Shown here: positions 1 through 5,681 of the stretch, piece after piece | Layout: each line of letters starts with the position of its first letter | Numbering within the stretch: position 1 is the stretch's first letter | The notes under the pieces: model-generated | The model's input: the letters and a program-made list of their open reading frames with translations, nothing else | Told to the model about the DNA's origin: nothing | Databases searched by the model: none | DNA from: JBGSYJ01 sp041748075 | GTDB lineage: Bacteria; Acidobacteriota; Thermoanaerobaculia; Gp7-AA8 | DNA: 26,275 nucleotides | Assembly (NCBI GenBank): GCA_041748075.1 | Contig: JBGTDX010000113.1 | Coordinates: 1 to 26,275 of the forward strand | Reading direction: 5' to 3' | Made by a program: the position numbers and the translations under genes

Positions 1-1
1 A

Positions 2-640
2 ACATCGCCCAACTCGCGATCCCGCCTGATCGAAGCGGGCAAGGAGCTTTTCGCTCGCAACGGCTACGCGCAGACCTCCACCTCGGTCATTGCGCGGAGG
101 GCGGGAACCTCCGAATCCCAGCTCGTGCGTTACTTTCGCGGGAAGGCCGGTCTCCTCGAGGCGATCTTCGATGAGTGTTTCGAGCCGCTGAACCAGAGCC
201 TTCAAGCCGTGATCGCCGAGGCCGCCTCGGCACATGACGCGGTGCTTGCGGTCACCGAGAAGGTCGTCGCGTTCTTCGATGACGATCCCGACCTCGCGTT
301 TCTCTGCCTCTTCGAGGGGCGAAGGATTCATCTGGGGCAGTCCGAGATGCCGCTTCAGGCCGAGATGGCCCTTCCCAAGTCGTTCATGCAGTTCGGGGAC
401 CTGCTGCGCCTGATCGCCCGTCGAGGACGGAAGGACGGCACTTTCGGCGGTGGCTTCCGCGACAGCTCACTCGCGCTCGCTCTGACGGGCGCGGCGGAGG
501 CCATGATTCGCCAGCGCGTGATCGCGCATCGTTCTGGTGAGGAAGAGCGCTACCCGCGGAGCGAGATCGTAGATCTGATTGCGGCGATGCTCAGCGGCCT
601 GTCAGCCGCCGCGCCCGTTTCGCGTGCAGTGCAGCAGTGA
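2..640 (+). CDS. TetR-family transcriptional regulator, 5' end outside window
   Basis: The open frame runs from the window edge to a TGA at 638-640, so the start codon is missing. The first visible residues (SRLIEAGKELFARNGYAQTS, then VIARRAGTSESQLVRYFRGK) are the classic TetR N-terminal helix-turn-helix: an amphipathic helix, a recognition helix after RAGTS, and the YF.GK signature. Downstream is a mostly helical ligand-binding domain of about 150 residues. Family members are dimeric repressors released by a small ligand. The internal GTG near 125 is not the start, because it would remove the DNA-binding domain. No target gene is visible: the next genes are toxin-antitoxin modules, so the regulated gene probably lies upstream of the window. 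Confidence 0.9.
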   Translation, partial: TSPNSRSRLIEAGKELFARNGYAQTSTSVIARRAGTSESQLVRYFRGKAGLLEAIFDECFEPLNQSLQAVIAEAASAHDAVLAVTEKVVAFFDDDPDLAFLCLFEGRRIHLGQSEMPLQAEMALPKSFMQFGDLLRLIARRGRKDGTFGGGFRDSSLALALTGAAEAMIRQRVIAHRSGEEERYPRSEIVDLIAAMLSGLSAAAPVSRAVQQ

Positions 641-779
641 ACGTCTCCCTGCGCCTCGCTGGTGGCGGTTGAACGTCAGCCGGGACGATCCATCCATCTA
701 TTCATGATCGACATCCGCTGCACCCCGCACTTCATCGAAGATCGCGAGCGAAGCGGGGTCGCTCGAATTCATCGTCACC

Positions 780-851
780 ATGCCGAAATCCACCAGGCCA
801 TCTCCCTCAAACTCCCCGCCGAGCTTCTGCGCGAGAGCGACAGGCTCGCCG
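780..851 (+). pseudogene. Remnant of a ribbon-helix-helix antitoxin N-terminus (frameshifted)
   Basis: An ATG at 780 reads MPKST. After a one-base frame change it continues as AISLKLPAELLRESDRLAA, which has the pattern of a CopG/RHH antitoxin N-terminus (alternating beta strand, then a helix starting LP.ELL). The similarity ends where a half copy of the CCCCTCTCCC-type palindromic repeat begins near 848. No partner toxin follows in frame. I infer a decayed antitoxin. The match is short, so chance resemblance is possible. The rest of 641-939 shows nothing else I can support. Confidence 0.35.
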
Positions 852-868
852 CGGGGAGAGGGGGAAGG
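848..868 (+). repeat. Half copy of palindromic repeat C
   Basis: GCCGCGGGGAGAGGGGGAAGG is the right half of the repeat seen complete at 2262-2304 and 8388-8429. The left half is missing, and the RHH antitoxin fragment ends here instead. Confidence 0.5.
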
Positions 869-939
869 AGGCGGCGAGGCCGGGCGGGTGGTTTATGTGG
901 CTTCGCCATCTGCTCCGGGCCCATGGCAGGTGGAGTAAC

Positions 940-1176
940 ATGAGCGGCTGTATGGGAAGCCACCCGGTCGTATCGTCAAGCCCCGGCGTCCTCGGTGGTA
1001 CGCCAGTCTTTACCGGAACTCGTGTACCGGTGAAGAACCTGATCGACTACCTCGAAGGCGGCGAATCACTCGAGCAGTTTCTCGACGATTTTCCTTCGGT
1101 GTCCCGCGAACAGGCAATCGCGGCTCTCGAGCTGGCTCGAGAAGCACTGGTGAGCGTTGCTGATTCTTCTCGATGA
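940..1176 (+). CDS. DUF433 (VapB-like) antitoxin
   Basis: A 78-residue protein containing PGVLGGTPVFTGTRVPVKNL and then YLEGGESLEQFLDDFPSVSREQAIAALE, the hallmark of the DUF433 family: the G.P.i.GTRvpv motif followed by helices binding the partner. ATG 940 is preferred because GGTGGAG lies just upstream and the family motif follows after a short N-terminus. ATG 952 is a possible alternative. The family supplies antitoxins that neutralise PIN-like DUF5615 toxins and bind DNA to repress their own operon. The next gene overlaps by 20 bases, so the two are almost certainly co-translated. Confidence 0.85.
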   Translation: MSGCMGSHPVVSSSPGVLGGTPVFTGTRVPVKNLIDYLEGGESLEQFLDDFPSVSREQAIAALELAREALVSVADSSR

Positions 1177-1489
1177 ATCCGTTCCCCGCCGCCTGAGCCG
1201 CGAGTTGCCGGGGTACGAGGTTCGCACGGTTCAGCAGCAGGGATGGTCGGGTTACGAAAACGGCGCTCTGCTCGCTCGAGCTGAGTCGGCAGGTTTTGCC
1301 GCGCTGATTACGGCGGATCAGAATCTCCAATATCAGCAGAATCTTTCAGGACTGAAGATCCGTGTCATCGTTCTGGCGGCGACAAGTAATCGATTCGAGG
1401 TTCTCAGGCAACTGGGTCCACAAATCATCACCGCCCTCGAGGAGATGGAGCCCGGACAGGTACGCGTCATTCGCCCCATGAGCCAGTGA
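1157..1489 (+). CDS. DUF5615 PIN-like toxin
   Basis: A 110-residue protein starting LLILLDESVPRRLSRELPGY, with an acidic DES near the N-terminus and a central ALITADQNLQYQQNL, the acidic pattern of the DUF5615 PIN-like family (predicted RNases). The start is a TTG at 1157 inside the antitoxin gene. No ATG is available near the conserved N-terminus, and coupling to the upstream gene explains the weak start. With the DUF433 protein it forms a complete type II toxin-antitoxin module. Length and motifs look intact. Activity is predicted from the family only. Confidence 0.85.
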   Translation: MLILLDESVPRRLSRELPGYEVRTVQQQGWSGYENGALLARAESAGFAALITADQNLQYQQNLSGLKIRVIVLAATSNRFEVLRQLGPQIITALEEMEPGQVRVIRPMSQ

Positions 1490-1510
1490 CCGCGCAGTTT
1501 CTGGGAGAGG

Positions 1511-1596
1511 TGTCATCCTGAGCGAAGCGAAGGATCCCCTGATTCCTTGCGGCAGAGCGAGTCCTGAGGGGATCCTTCGCTTCGCTCGGGATGACA
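1511..1596. repeat. Palindromic repeat D (TGTCATCCTGAGC type), 28-bp arms
   Basis: The arms at 1511-1538 and 1569-1596 are reverse complements with one mismatch (outer ends TGTCATCC / GGATGACA), separated by about 30 bases. This is the dispersed 'TGTCATCCTGAGCGAAGCGA' palindrome type. It sits directly beyond the surviving part of the HEPN gene (minus strand), where the toxin should continue. A related palindrome lies at 26129-26270. Confidence 0.85.
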
Positions 1597-1702
1597 CGCG
1601 TTCGTTCGCCGCTAACCTAGGGCTATTGCGATCGGAGCCGTACGAGCGAATCCTTTGAATTGCGTCTCGGATGTGTAGGCGCCGAACGGTGTCGCGGCTC
1701 AA
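1597..1702 (-). pseudogene. Truncated HEPN (DUF86) toxin N-terminus
   Basis: Reading from a TTG at 1702 that overlaps the stop of the MNT gene (TTGA), the first residues are LSRDTVRRLHIRDAIQRIRS followed by YGSDRN. This matches the start of DUF86/HEPN toxins, which normally run about 110 residues and carry an RX4-6H catalytic motif. Here similarity stops after about 25 residues, and the frame then runs into the palindromic repeat at 1511-1596, so the catalytic half is gone. The position, directly after and overlapping an MNT antitoxin, supports the assignment. The toxin is expected to be inactive. Confidence 0.6.
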
Positions 1703-1992
1703 AGAGGAATCGCCTCCGCCTCAATCGTCTCCCGCAGGTAAGGGCTGATCGATCCTGGAGTGAGTACGTCCACCGCGATCCCGAGTGACGTATCCAGTTC
1801 GCGCTCGAGTTCGATAAGGTCGAGTAGAGATCGTCCCTTGTCCATCTCGACGAGCAGGTCGAGATCGCTGTCCGCGGACGCGGTCCCTCGCGCGCGGGAG
1901 CCGAAGACGCGCACGTTTCGCGCCCCGTGCTTCGCCGCAACGCTTCGGATCACTTCGCTCTGACGATCAATCTTGGGGTCCATGGTGTTCAT
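1699..1992 (-). CDS. MNT-type nucleotidyltransferase antitoxin (MntA-like)
   Basis: A 97-residue protein with VRVFGSRARGTASADSDLDLLVEMD, the minimal nucleotidyltransferase motif GSxARG...SDxDL, where the two Asp bind metal. Proteins of this size pair with HEPN ribonucleases and neutralise them, in characterised cases by AMPylating a tyrosine. Its normal partner should follow immediately and does so only as a 25-residue remnant, making this an orphan antitoxin. ATG 1992 is the longest start; ATG 1983 is three codons further in. The catalytic motif is intact. Confidence 0.85.
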   Translation of the reverse strand: MNTMDPKIDRQSEVIRSVAAKHGARNVRVFGSRARGTASADSDLDLLVEMDKGRSLLDLIELERELDTSLGIAVDVLTPGSISPYLRETIEAEAIPL

Positions 1993-2029
1993 GATGGCGC
2001 TTCTGGCCTTCCGGTCGCAAGTCTGACCA

Positions 2030-2251
2030 TCAGAACCTCGAGCGGCGGCTACGTCACCGTGACGCCGGATCTCAAATTTTCTCGTGAGCGCGAAGATCCG
2101 GGAGGAGTTCGAGAACGGACGGGATTACTACCAGCTCAATGGTGCGGCGATTCGGTTGCCGGAGAGGGTGGAGCATAGGCCGATGGGGGAGGCGTTGAGG
2201 TGGCATAACGAGGAGCGGTTTCTGGGGTGGGGGGGGGCGGATCGGCGGTGA
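2030..2251 (+). pseudogene. C-terminal remnant of an HNH restriction-endonuclease-like protein
   Basis: Two frames together read YVTVTPDLKFS (frame containing 2050-2080), then VSAKIREEFENGRDYYQLNG, then IRLPERVEHRPMGEALRWHN, EERFLG (frame from 2081). This is the C-terminal pattern of a family of HNH endonucleases, whose last residues commonly read 'LxWHxexvF'. A frameshift near 2080 and the absence of the HNH core show it is broken. The same tail occurs again at 8262-8357. The family assignment is from memory of the conserved tail, not from a search. Confidence 0.5.
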
Positions 2252-2261
2252 TTCTCTGGAG

Positions 2262-2304
2262 ACCCTCACCCCTGGCCCCTCTCCCGCGGGGAGAGGGGAA
2301 GGGA
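2262..2304. repeat. Palindromic repeat C (CCCCTCTCCC type)
   Basis: CCCTCACCCCTGGCCCCTCT leads into CCCGCGGGGAGAGGGGAAGG, a near-perfect hairpin. The same element follows the second HNH remnant (8388-8429), and variants lie at 2752, 7597, 12699 and 23416. Here it separates the HNH remnant from the antitoxin fragment. Confidence 0.85.
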
Positions 2305-2402
2305 CCGCGGCTTTGCGTGAATCTGAAGCTGCCGGACTCATTGAGCTCGATGGTGGCCAGGGGATTCCTCATGACGAGGTCGTGCGGCGCCTGGGGCTGT
2401 GA
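2304..2402 (+). pseudogene. C-terminal fragment of the antitoxin partnering ParE
   Basis: The frame ending at TGA 2400-2402 reads LRESEAAGLIELDGGQGIPH followed by DEVVRRLGL. The 'GxGIPHdEVxxRL' ending is typical of small RelB/ParD-like antitoxins encoded just ahead of ParE/RelE toxins. The ParE start (GTG 2399) overlaps this stop, as in an intact operon. The N-terminal DNA-binding part is missing: upstream the frame passes straight into palindromic repeat C. It could be translated from TTG 2313 as a 29-residue peptide. I infer 5' truncation, perhaps leaving a minimal toxin-neutralising tail. Confidence 0.55.
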
Positions 2403-2764
2403 CGAGGATCATCTGGTCGCCGGAATCCCTTCGCGATCTCGAGTCCATTCGCGCGTACGTCGGGGAGGATTCGCCCCTTTATGCTGATCTGGTCGTCAGG
2501 CGAATCGTTGCAGGCGTGGAACGCCTGAGGTCTTTTCCGGAGTCGGGTCGGATCGTGCCTGAGCTTGATACTCCGGAGATTCGAGAAGTCATCGTGAGGC
2601 CGTATCGGGTCGTGTACCGCCTTCGGAAAGACTTTGTCGAGATTGTCACTGTCTTTCGTGCGTCTCACTTTTTCCCGGGTCTGGTGAGTGAGACCCGTTG
2701 GAGCTCCCGTCCGGGGACTGGGTATTGCGGAACCAGGGCAATCCTTGAGAGCCCTCACCCCTGA
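2399..2764 (+). CDS. parE: ParE/RelE-family toxin with extended C-terminus
   Basis: The N-terminal 90 residues (IIWSPESLRDLESIRAYVGE, then RRIVAGVERLRSFPESGRIVPE, REVIVRPYRVVYRLR and VFRASH) are a complete ParE/RelE fold: two helices and a beta sheet with the conserved 'PesGR.vpe' and 'yRvvYr' motifs. ParE proteins poison gyrase, whereas RelE proteins cleave mRNA on ribosomes; sequence alone does not decide here. The usual end is near VFRASHFFPG. This frame continues another 35 or so residues and stops inside the next palindromic repeat, so the extension is probably read-through after loss of the original stop. The GTG start overlaps the antitoxin stop. Confidence 0.8.
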   Translation: MTRIIWSPESLRDLESIRAYVGEDSPLYADLVVRRIVAGVERLRSFPESGRIVPELDTPEIREVIVRPYRVVYRLRKDFVEIVTVFRASHFFPGLVSETRWSSRPGTGYCGTRAILESPHP

Positions 2765-2812
2765 CCCCTCTCCCGTTGCCCCTCTCCCGTTCACACGGGG
2801 CGAGGGGAGTGG
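2752..2812. repeat. Palindromic repeat C, double copy
   Basis: CCCTCACCCCTGACCCCTCT is followed by two CCCCTCTCCCGTT units and then ACGGGGCGAGGGGAG, forming a hairpin. The TGA in the first unit is the stop codon of the ParE gene. Confidence 0.8.
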
Positions 2813-2866
2813 AAGCTTGGTGGAATCTGCCTTACGTATGCTACTGTTGGGTAAGGAATGCGCAAG

Positions 2867-3091
2867 ATGAAGTCTACGATCACGAGCAAGGGTCAGACGA
2901 CCGTCCCCAGGTCCGTTCGAGATTATCTGCGCGCGGGCTCTCAATCGCCGCTGTACTGGGAAATTGCGGATGGAACTGTCACCGTGACTTCCGACGAGCC
3001 GGCTTTCTTTCGTTTCTTCGGGTCTGTCCACGTGGGTCCCGGTTCGGTTGTAGACGATATCCGGCGTGCCCGTCGCCTGCGCGGAACATAG
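2867..3091 (+). CDS. AbrB/MazE-type antitoxin (VapB-like)
   Basis: MKSTITSKGQTTVPRSVRDY is the swapped-hairpin AbrB DNA-binding signature (TSKGQtTvP..vR..L), here about 45 residues, followed by a C-terminal tail (VVDDIRRARRLRGT) of the kind that wraps around a PIN toxin. ATG 2867 is chosen over ATG 2858 because AAGGA lies about ten bases upstream and the family starts at this motif. The next gene, a PIN toxin, begins 18 bases after the stop. The protein should bind its own promoter as a dimer together with the toxin. Confidence 0.87.
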   Translation: MKSTITSKGQTTVPRSVRDYLRAGSQSPLYWEIADGTVTVTSDEPAFFRFFGSVHVGPGSVVDDIRRARRLRGT

Positions 3092-3109
3092 GGGCGCGGT
3101 GGTACAGAC

Positions 3110-3520
3110 ATGACGATTCTCATCGACACGAATGTCGTGATCTCCGCCGTGACGGACAGGAACGAGCAGCAGCGGGAGAAAGCCGAGACGTTGTTTCGTT
3201 CCGCGGCCGCCGGTTCTTCAGAGCTTGCTTTGCCGCAGTTCGTCCTGTTCGAATCGAGCTTCGTGCTGGGAAATCTCTACGGCGTCGACGAATCGACGAT
3301 TGCGGAGATCTTGCGCGAGCTAACGCGGATGCCGGGTACGACGGTCATCCACGAGCTCCCTATCGCGACCTGGTTTGAGATCTGGCCGAATCGGATCCGC
3401 GATGTCGCAGACGCGGCGCTTGCTTCGATCGCGATGGAGAGAGCGTGGGAAGTTGCGACATTCGATCAGCAGTTTGCTCGCCGGCTCCGGGCCCTTGGCG
3501 TCGATGTCTGGAAAGCCTGA
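3110..3520 (+). CDS. vapC: VapC-type PIN-domain ribonuclease toxin
   Basis: A 136-residue PIN domain. ILIDTNVVISAVTDR carries the first catalytic Asp, LFESSFVLG the conserved Glu, and IRDVADAALASIAMERAW then VATFDQQFARRL the remaining acidic residues. VapC toxins are Mg-dependent RNases that usually cut tRNA or rRNA and are held inactive by the antitoxin encoded just upstream. Length and active-site spacing look normal. Together with the AbrB protein it makes a complete module. Confidence 0.88.
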   Translation: MTILIDTNVVISAVTDRNEQQREKAETLFRSAAAGSSELALPQFVLFESSFVLGNLYGVDESTIAEILRELTRMPGTTVIHELPIATWFEIWPNRIRDVADAALASIAMERAWEVATFDQQFARRLRALGVDVWKA

Positions 3521-3541
3521 GACGCAACGTATCAGCGCGGT

Positions 3542-3605
3542 ATGAATGCCCCAAACCGCGCAGCTCTTACGGTTACGAGACACGGCGGATCGGAATCCGC
3601 AGCTA
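3542..3605 (-). repeat. Dispersed repeat B, interrupted by the group II intron
   Basis: This is the reverse complement of the element at 11957-12019 and 13750-13814 (core GGCGGATTCCGATCCGCCGT and CTGCGCGGTTTGGGGCAT). It contains the hairpin CGGATCGGAATCCG. In this copy the element ends at the GTGCG that opens the intron-like sequence, which suggests insertion next to this hairpin. Confidence 0.75.
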
Positions 3606-4166
3606 GTGCGCCCGAGAGCGCATCTGAAGAGGAGGTGAGAACCCTCTCAACCAAACGCTCGACTGGTTGAAAGCCGACCGTAACTGCGTCGTCGTAAGGC
3701 GGAGTGGAGAGCAACGGAAGGCGAGTCTGTCGGTCCGTACGAAAGGAACTCGATTCGGCCTCATGATTCTGGCGAGTCTGCTAGCGAAAGACGAAGCCCG
3801 GAGCCCCGGTGGACGCAGACGGGAAACGGTCCTGCGGGGAAAAGTCCAGAACGCGAAACAAACGAGCGTGAAGAAAGCGGACATGGAAGAACATGGGGTG
3901 GTTGGAGACAGAACGACAGGCAAGTTCAGGTGTAGTGAATCGGGGATCCCCGCTGCTGCGCGAATCGTCGCGCAACCGCTGTAGATCGGCTCTGGTGACA
4001 GAGCGGTTCAAATCGGCCAGCACGTCAGACTTCTTTCACCGTGATGCGAGTCCCACGTGTACGGATCTACCCCGAAGACGACCACCAACTGGAGAGCCGG
4101 ATGCGGGAGATCCGCCAGTCCGGTTCGGAGGGAGGGGGAGGCCTAACGGCCTCTCCCTACCCCAAT
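3606..4166 (+). mobile_element. Group II intron, apparently ORF-less (about 560 bp)
   Basis: The element opens with GTGCGCCCGAGAGCGCATCT, matching the 5' GUGYG consensus and an early domain I stem. It ends with a domain V hairpin at 4094-4126 and a domain VI-like hairpin (stem GGAGGCC/GGCCTCTCCC with a bulged A near the 3' side) up to about 4166. Group II introns are ribozymes whose intron-encoded reverse transcriptase normally sits in domain IV. No reverse-transcriptase reading frame exists here, so mobility would need a protein supplied in trans. It lies directly beyond a hairpin-bearing repeat, resembling the terminator-adjacent insertion preference known for bacterial class C introns. Exact ends are estimated from the GUGCG and the terminal AU. 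Confidence 0.72.
4094..4126 (+). ncRNA. Group II intron domain V
   Basis: GAGCCGGATGCGG pairs with CCGCCAGTCCGGTTC across the loop GAGAT. The AGC triad at the base, the two-base bulge and the 33-nt length fit the catalytic domain V. The following hairpin at 4131-4163 fits domain VI. Confidence 0.75.
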
Positions 4167-4203
4167 CGAGTTACGCGGTCGCCCGATGACAGCCATGCGG
4201 AGC

Positions 4204-4926
4204 TCACTGCCACCGATCAAATTCGCTCGGCAACAATTCAAGAATCTGCTTCGCGGTCATCCCCTGAAGGTCGTAGTTGAAGTCGAGCTGCTGAAGAACG
4301 GCAATGAAACGTCGGAGATTGCCGGGATTCGAGTCCGTGGTCGCACCACGCTTCGGCCGGCCCGCCTTCGAATCGAAATAGAGCCGTTCGACCGCCTCGA
4401 CCAATCCACGGTTCGAGATCAGATCGGATCGCCAGGCCAGATCGTAGACGAACTTTCCGTGCTCGTGAGGCTTGCCGCTGAGCAGTACACGCGCGCTCCG
4501 GCCGTGCCGCCGAAACAGCGAGTACGGTCCTGCGAGAAGGTGCCGAGTTCTCGCCCATCCGGGCGAGTGATCATCAGAGCTCGTGACGAGAACATAGTGG
4601 TAATCCTCCCGCGGCCGGCGACGTCCTTCCGAATCTTCCGGCGATAGCTCGTCGATGTAGAACAGCGCCAGCCAGCTCCACAGGCCTGCATCCTCGAGGA
4701 TGTCCGGGCGGTCGATTCGACCCAGCGCCTCGTGAAGATAGAAGGCCATCTCGTATTTGCTGCCGAATGCCTTCGGCTCGACGTGAAGGTTTCCGTTCAC
4801 CGGCAGCGCGCAGGTATCGTCAAACGTGAAGGCGGGCGACTTCACCGCCTCGCCTCTTCGAATCAGCTGCAGAAACTGACGGAAGTGCTCGATCCCCTTT
4901 TGATTCAACGTCCGGACGACTGGCAT
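4204..4926 (-). CDS. Uncharacterised protein, last gene of the GHKL operon (DUF6339-like)
   Basis: 240 residues with no signal peptide or membrane segment. Notable blocks are YLHEALGRID, GLWSWLALFYIDELSP (aromatic, buried-looking), YHYVLVTSS, RTRHLLAGPYSLFRRHG, SRTGLVE-like WRSDLISNRGLVEAVERLYF, and GNLRRFIAVLQQLDFNYDLQ. I associate this layout with an uncharacterised family (DUF6339-like) found beside predicted ATPases, with low to moderate certainty. The start overlaps the stop of the preceding gene by one base, so translation is coupled. The gene ends 37 bases from the intron. A role as effector or adaptor of the GHKL protein is inference from context. Confidence 0.7.
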   Translation of the reverse strand: MPVVRTLNQKGIEHFRQFLQLIRRGEAVKSPAFTFDDTCALPVNGNLHVEPKAFGSKYEMAFYLHEALGRIDRPDILEDAGLWSWLALFYIDELSPEDSEGRRRPREDYHYVLVTSSDDHSPGWARTRHLLAGPYSLFRRHGRSARVLLSGKPHEHGKFVYDLAWRSDLISNRGLVEAVERLYFDSKAGRPKRGATTDSNPGNLRRFIAVLQQLDFNYDLQGMTAKQILELLPSEFDRWQ

Positions 4927-5681
4927 CAGCTATCCACCAGCTCGCCCGTCGCATGGAACCGGCGCGTGAATTCATGCCGTGCCGCGAAGACTTTCACCAC
5001 TTCTTCGATCCACGCCATTCTCTCGCCAGCATCGTCGCCCTCCATCAGCGCGTCCGGGACCATAGACGAGGCCCAGCGCAGCCAGAGGTTCCACCACTCA
5101 TCTCCGTCTTCCTCGAGCTCGTGCTGATCGACGAGCACGATGCGCGTGAGGATCTCCCTCGCTGCAGCGGGAAAGAGCAGCCCCGCAGTCTTCGGATCGC
5201 TCCGTACGAGCCGCTCGGCCTCGTCGATCGATCGATTGATCTCCAGAGTCGCTCCCGCCGGGCTGTAGTCGATCCGCCACGGCAACTCGCCAAGCTCCAC
5301 GAAGTTTACAGGCAGAAGACTCATCTCGTCCTCGCCGCCGCTCTTCTCCGTGACGGTCAGGTCATCGGCGAGCCCGAGGATCCGGCCGGAGCCGTCGGAG
5401 GCGACGACCTTGACCCTGAAATGAACGACGCGGTCGCTCTCGATCTCAGTCAGACGTCGATCATCCGGCACCACCGGACGCCCGACTGTTCCCCAGTCGA
5501 AGCGCATCAGCGACGTCCGGTAATACGCTTCGACGACCACGATCGCGTCGCGCGGGAACGAAAGGCCGCTCGTATCGAGTGAGGCGTCGAAAGCCAGCAC
5601 TTTCATCTCGCGGCGAAGGGTGATCGACACGGACGACTTCGGGATCTTCGTCCGGCTCGTGAAGTTGAGCTTACGGCGCAT
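4926..5681 (-). CDS. Uncharacterised protein, middle gene of the GHKL operon
   Basis: 251 residues. The N-terminal half (MRRKLNFTSRTKIPKSSVSI, then VVVEAYYRTSLMRFDWGTVG and VVHFRVKVVASDGSGRILGL) is rich in predicted beta strands. The C-terminal half (EINRSIDEAERLVRSDPKTA, LFPAAAREILTRIVLVD, WWNLWLRWASSMVP) is helical. No nuclease or nucleotide-binding motif is evident. The start lies inside the end of the GHKL gene with an 11-base overlap, and the stop overlaps the next gene, so the three proteins are probably made in fixed proportion. I do not recognise a named family. It is a likely structural or regulatory partner of the ATPase. Confidence 0.7.
   Translation of the reverse strand: MRRKLNFTSRTKIPKSSVSITLRREMKVLAFDASLDTSGLSFPRDAIVVVEAYYRTSLMRFDWGTVGRPVVPDDRRLTEIESDRVVHFRVKVVASDGSGRILGLADDLTVTEKSGGEDEMSLLPVNFVELGELPWRIDYSPAGATLEINRSIDEAERLVRSDPKTAGLLFPAAAREILTRIVLVDQHELEEDGDEWWNLWLRWASSMVPDALMEGDDAGERMAWIEEVVKVFAARHEFTRRFHATGELVDS

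Noticed and set aside
3667..4189. Short open frames within the group II intron
   Set aside because: None shows reverse transcriptase motifs such as YADD, and they conflict with the RNA structure, so they are not counted as genes.
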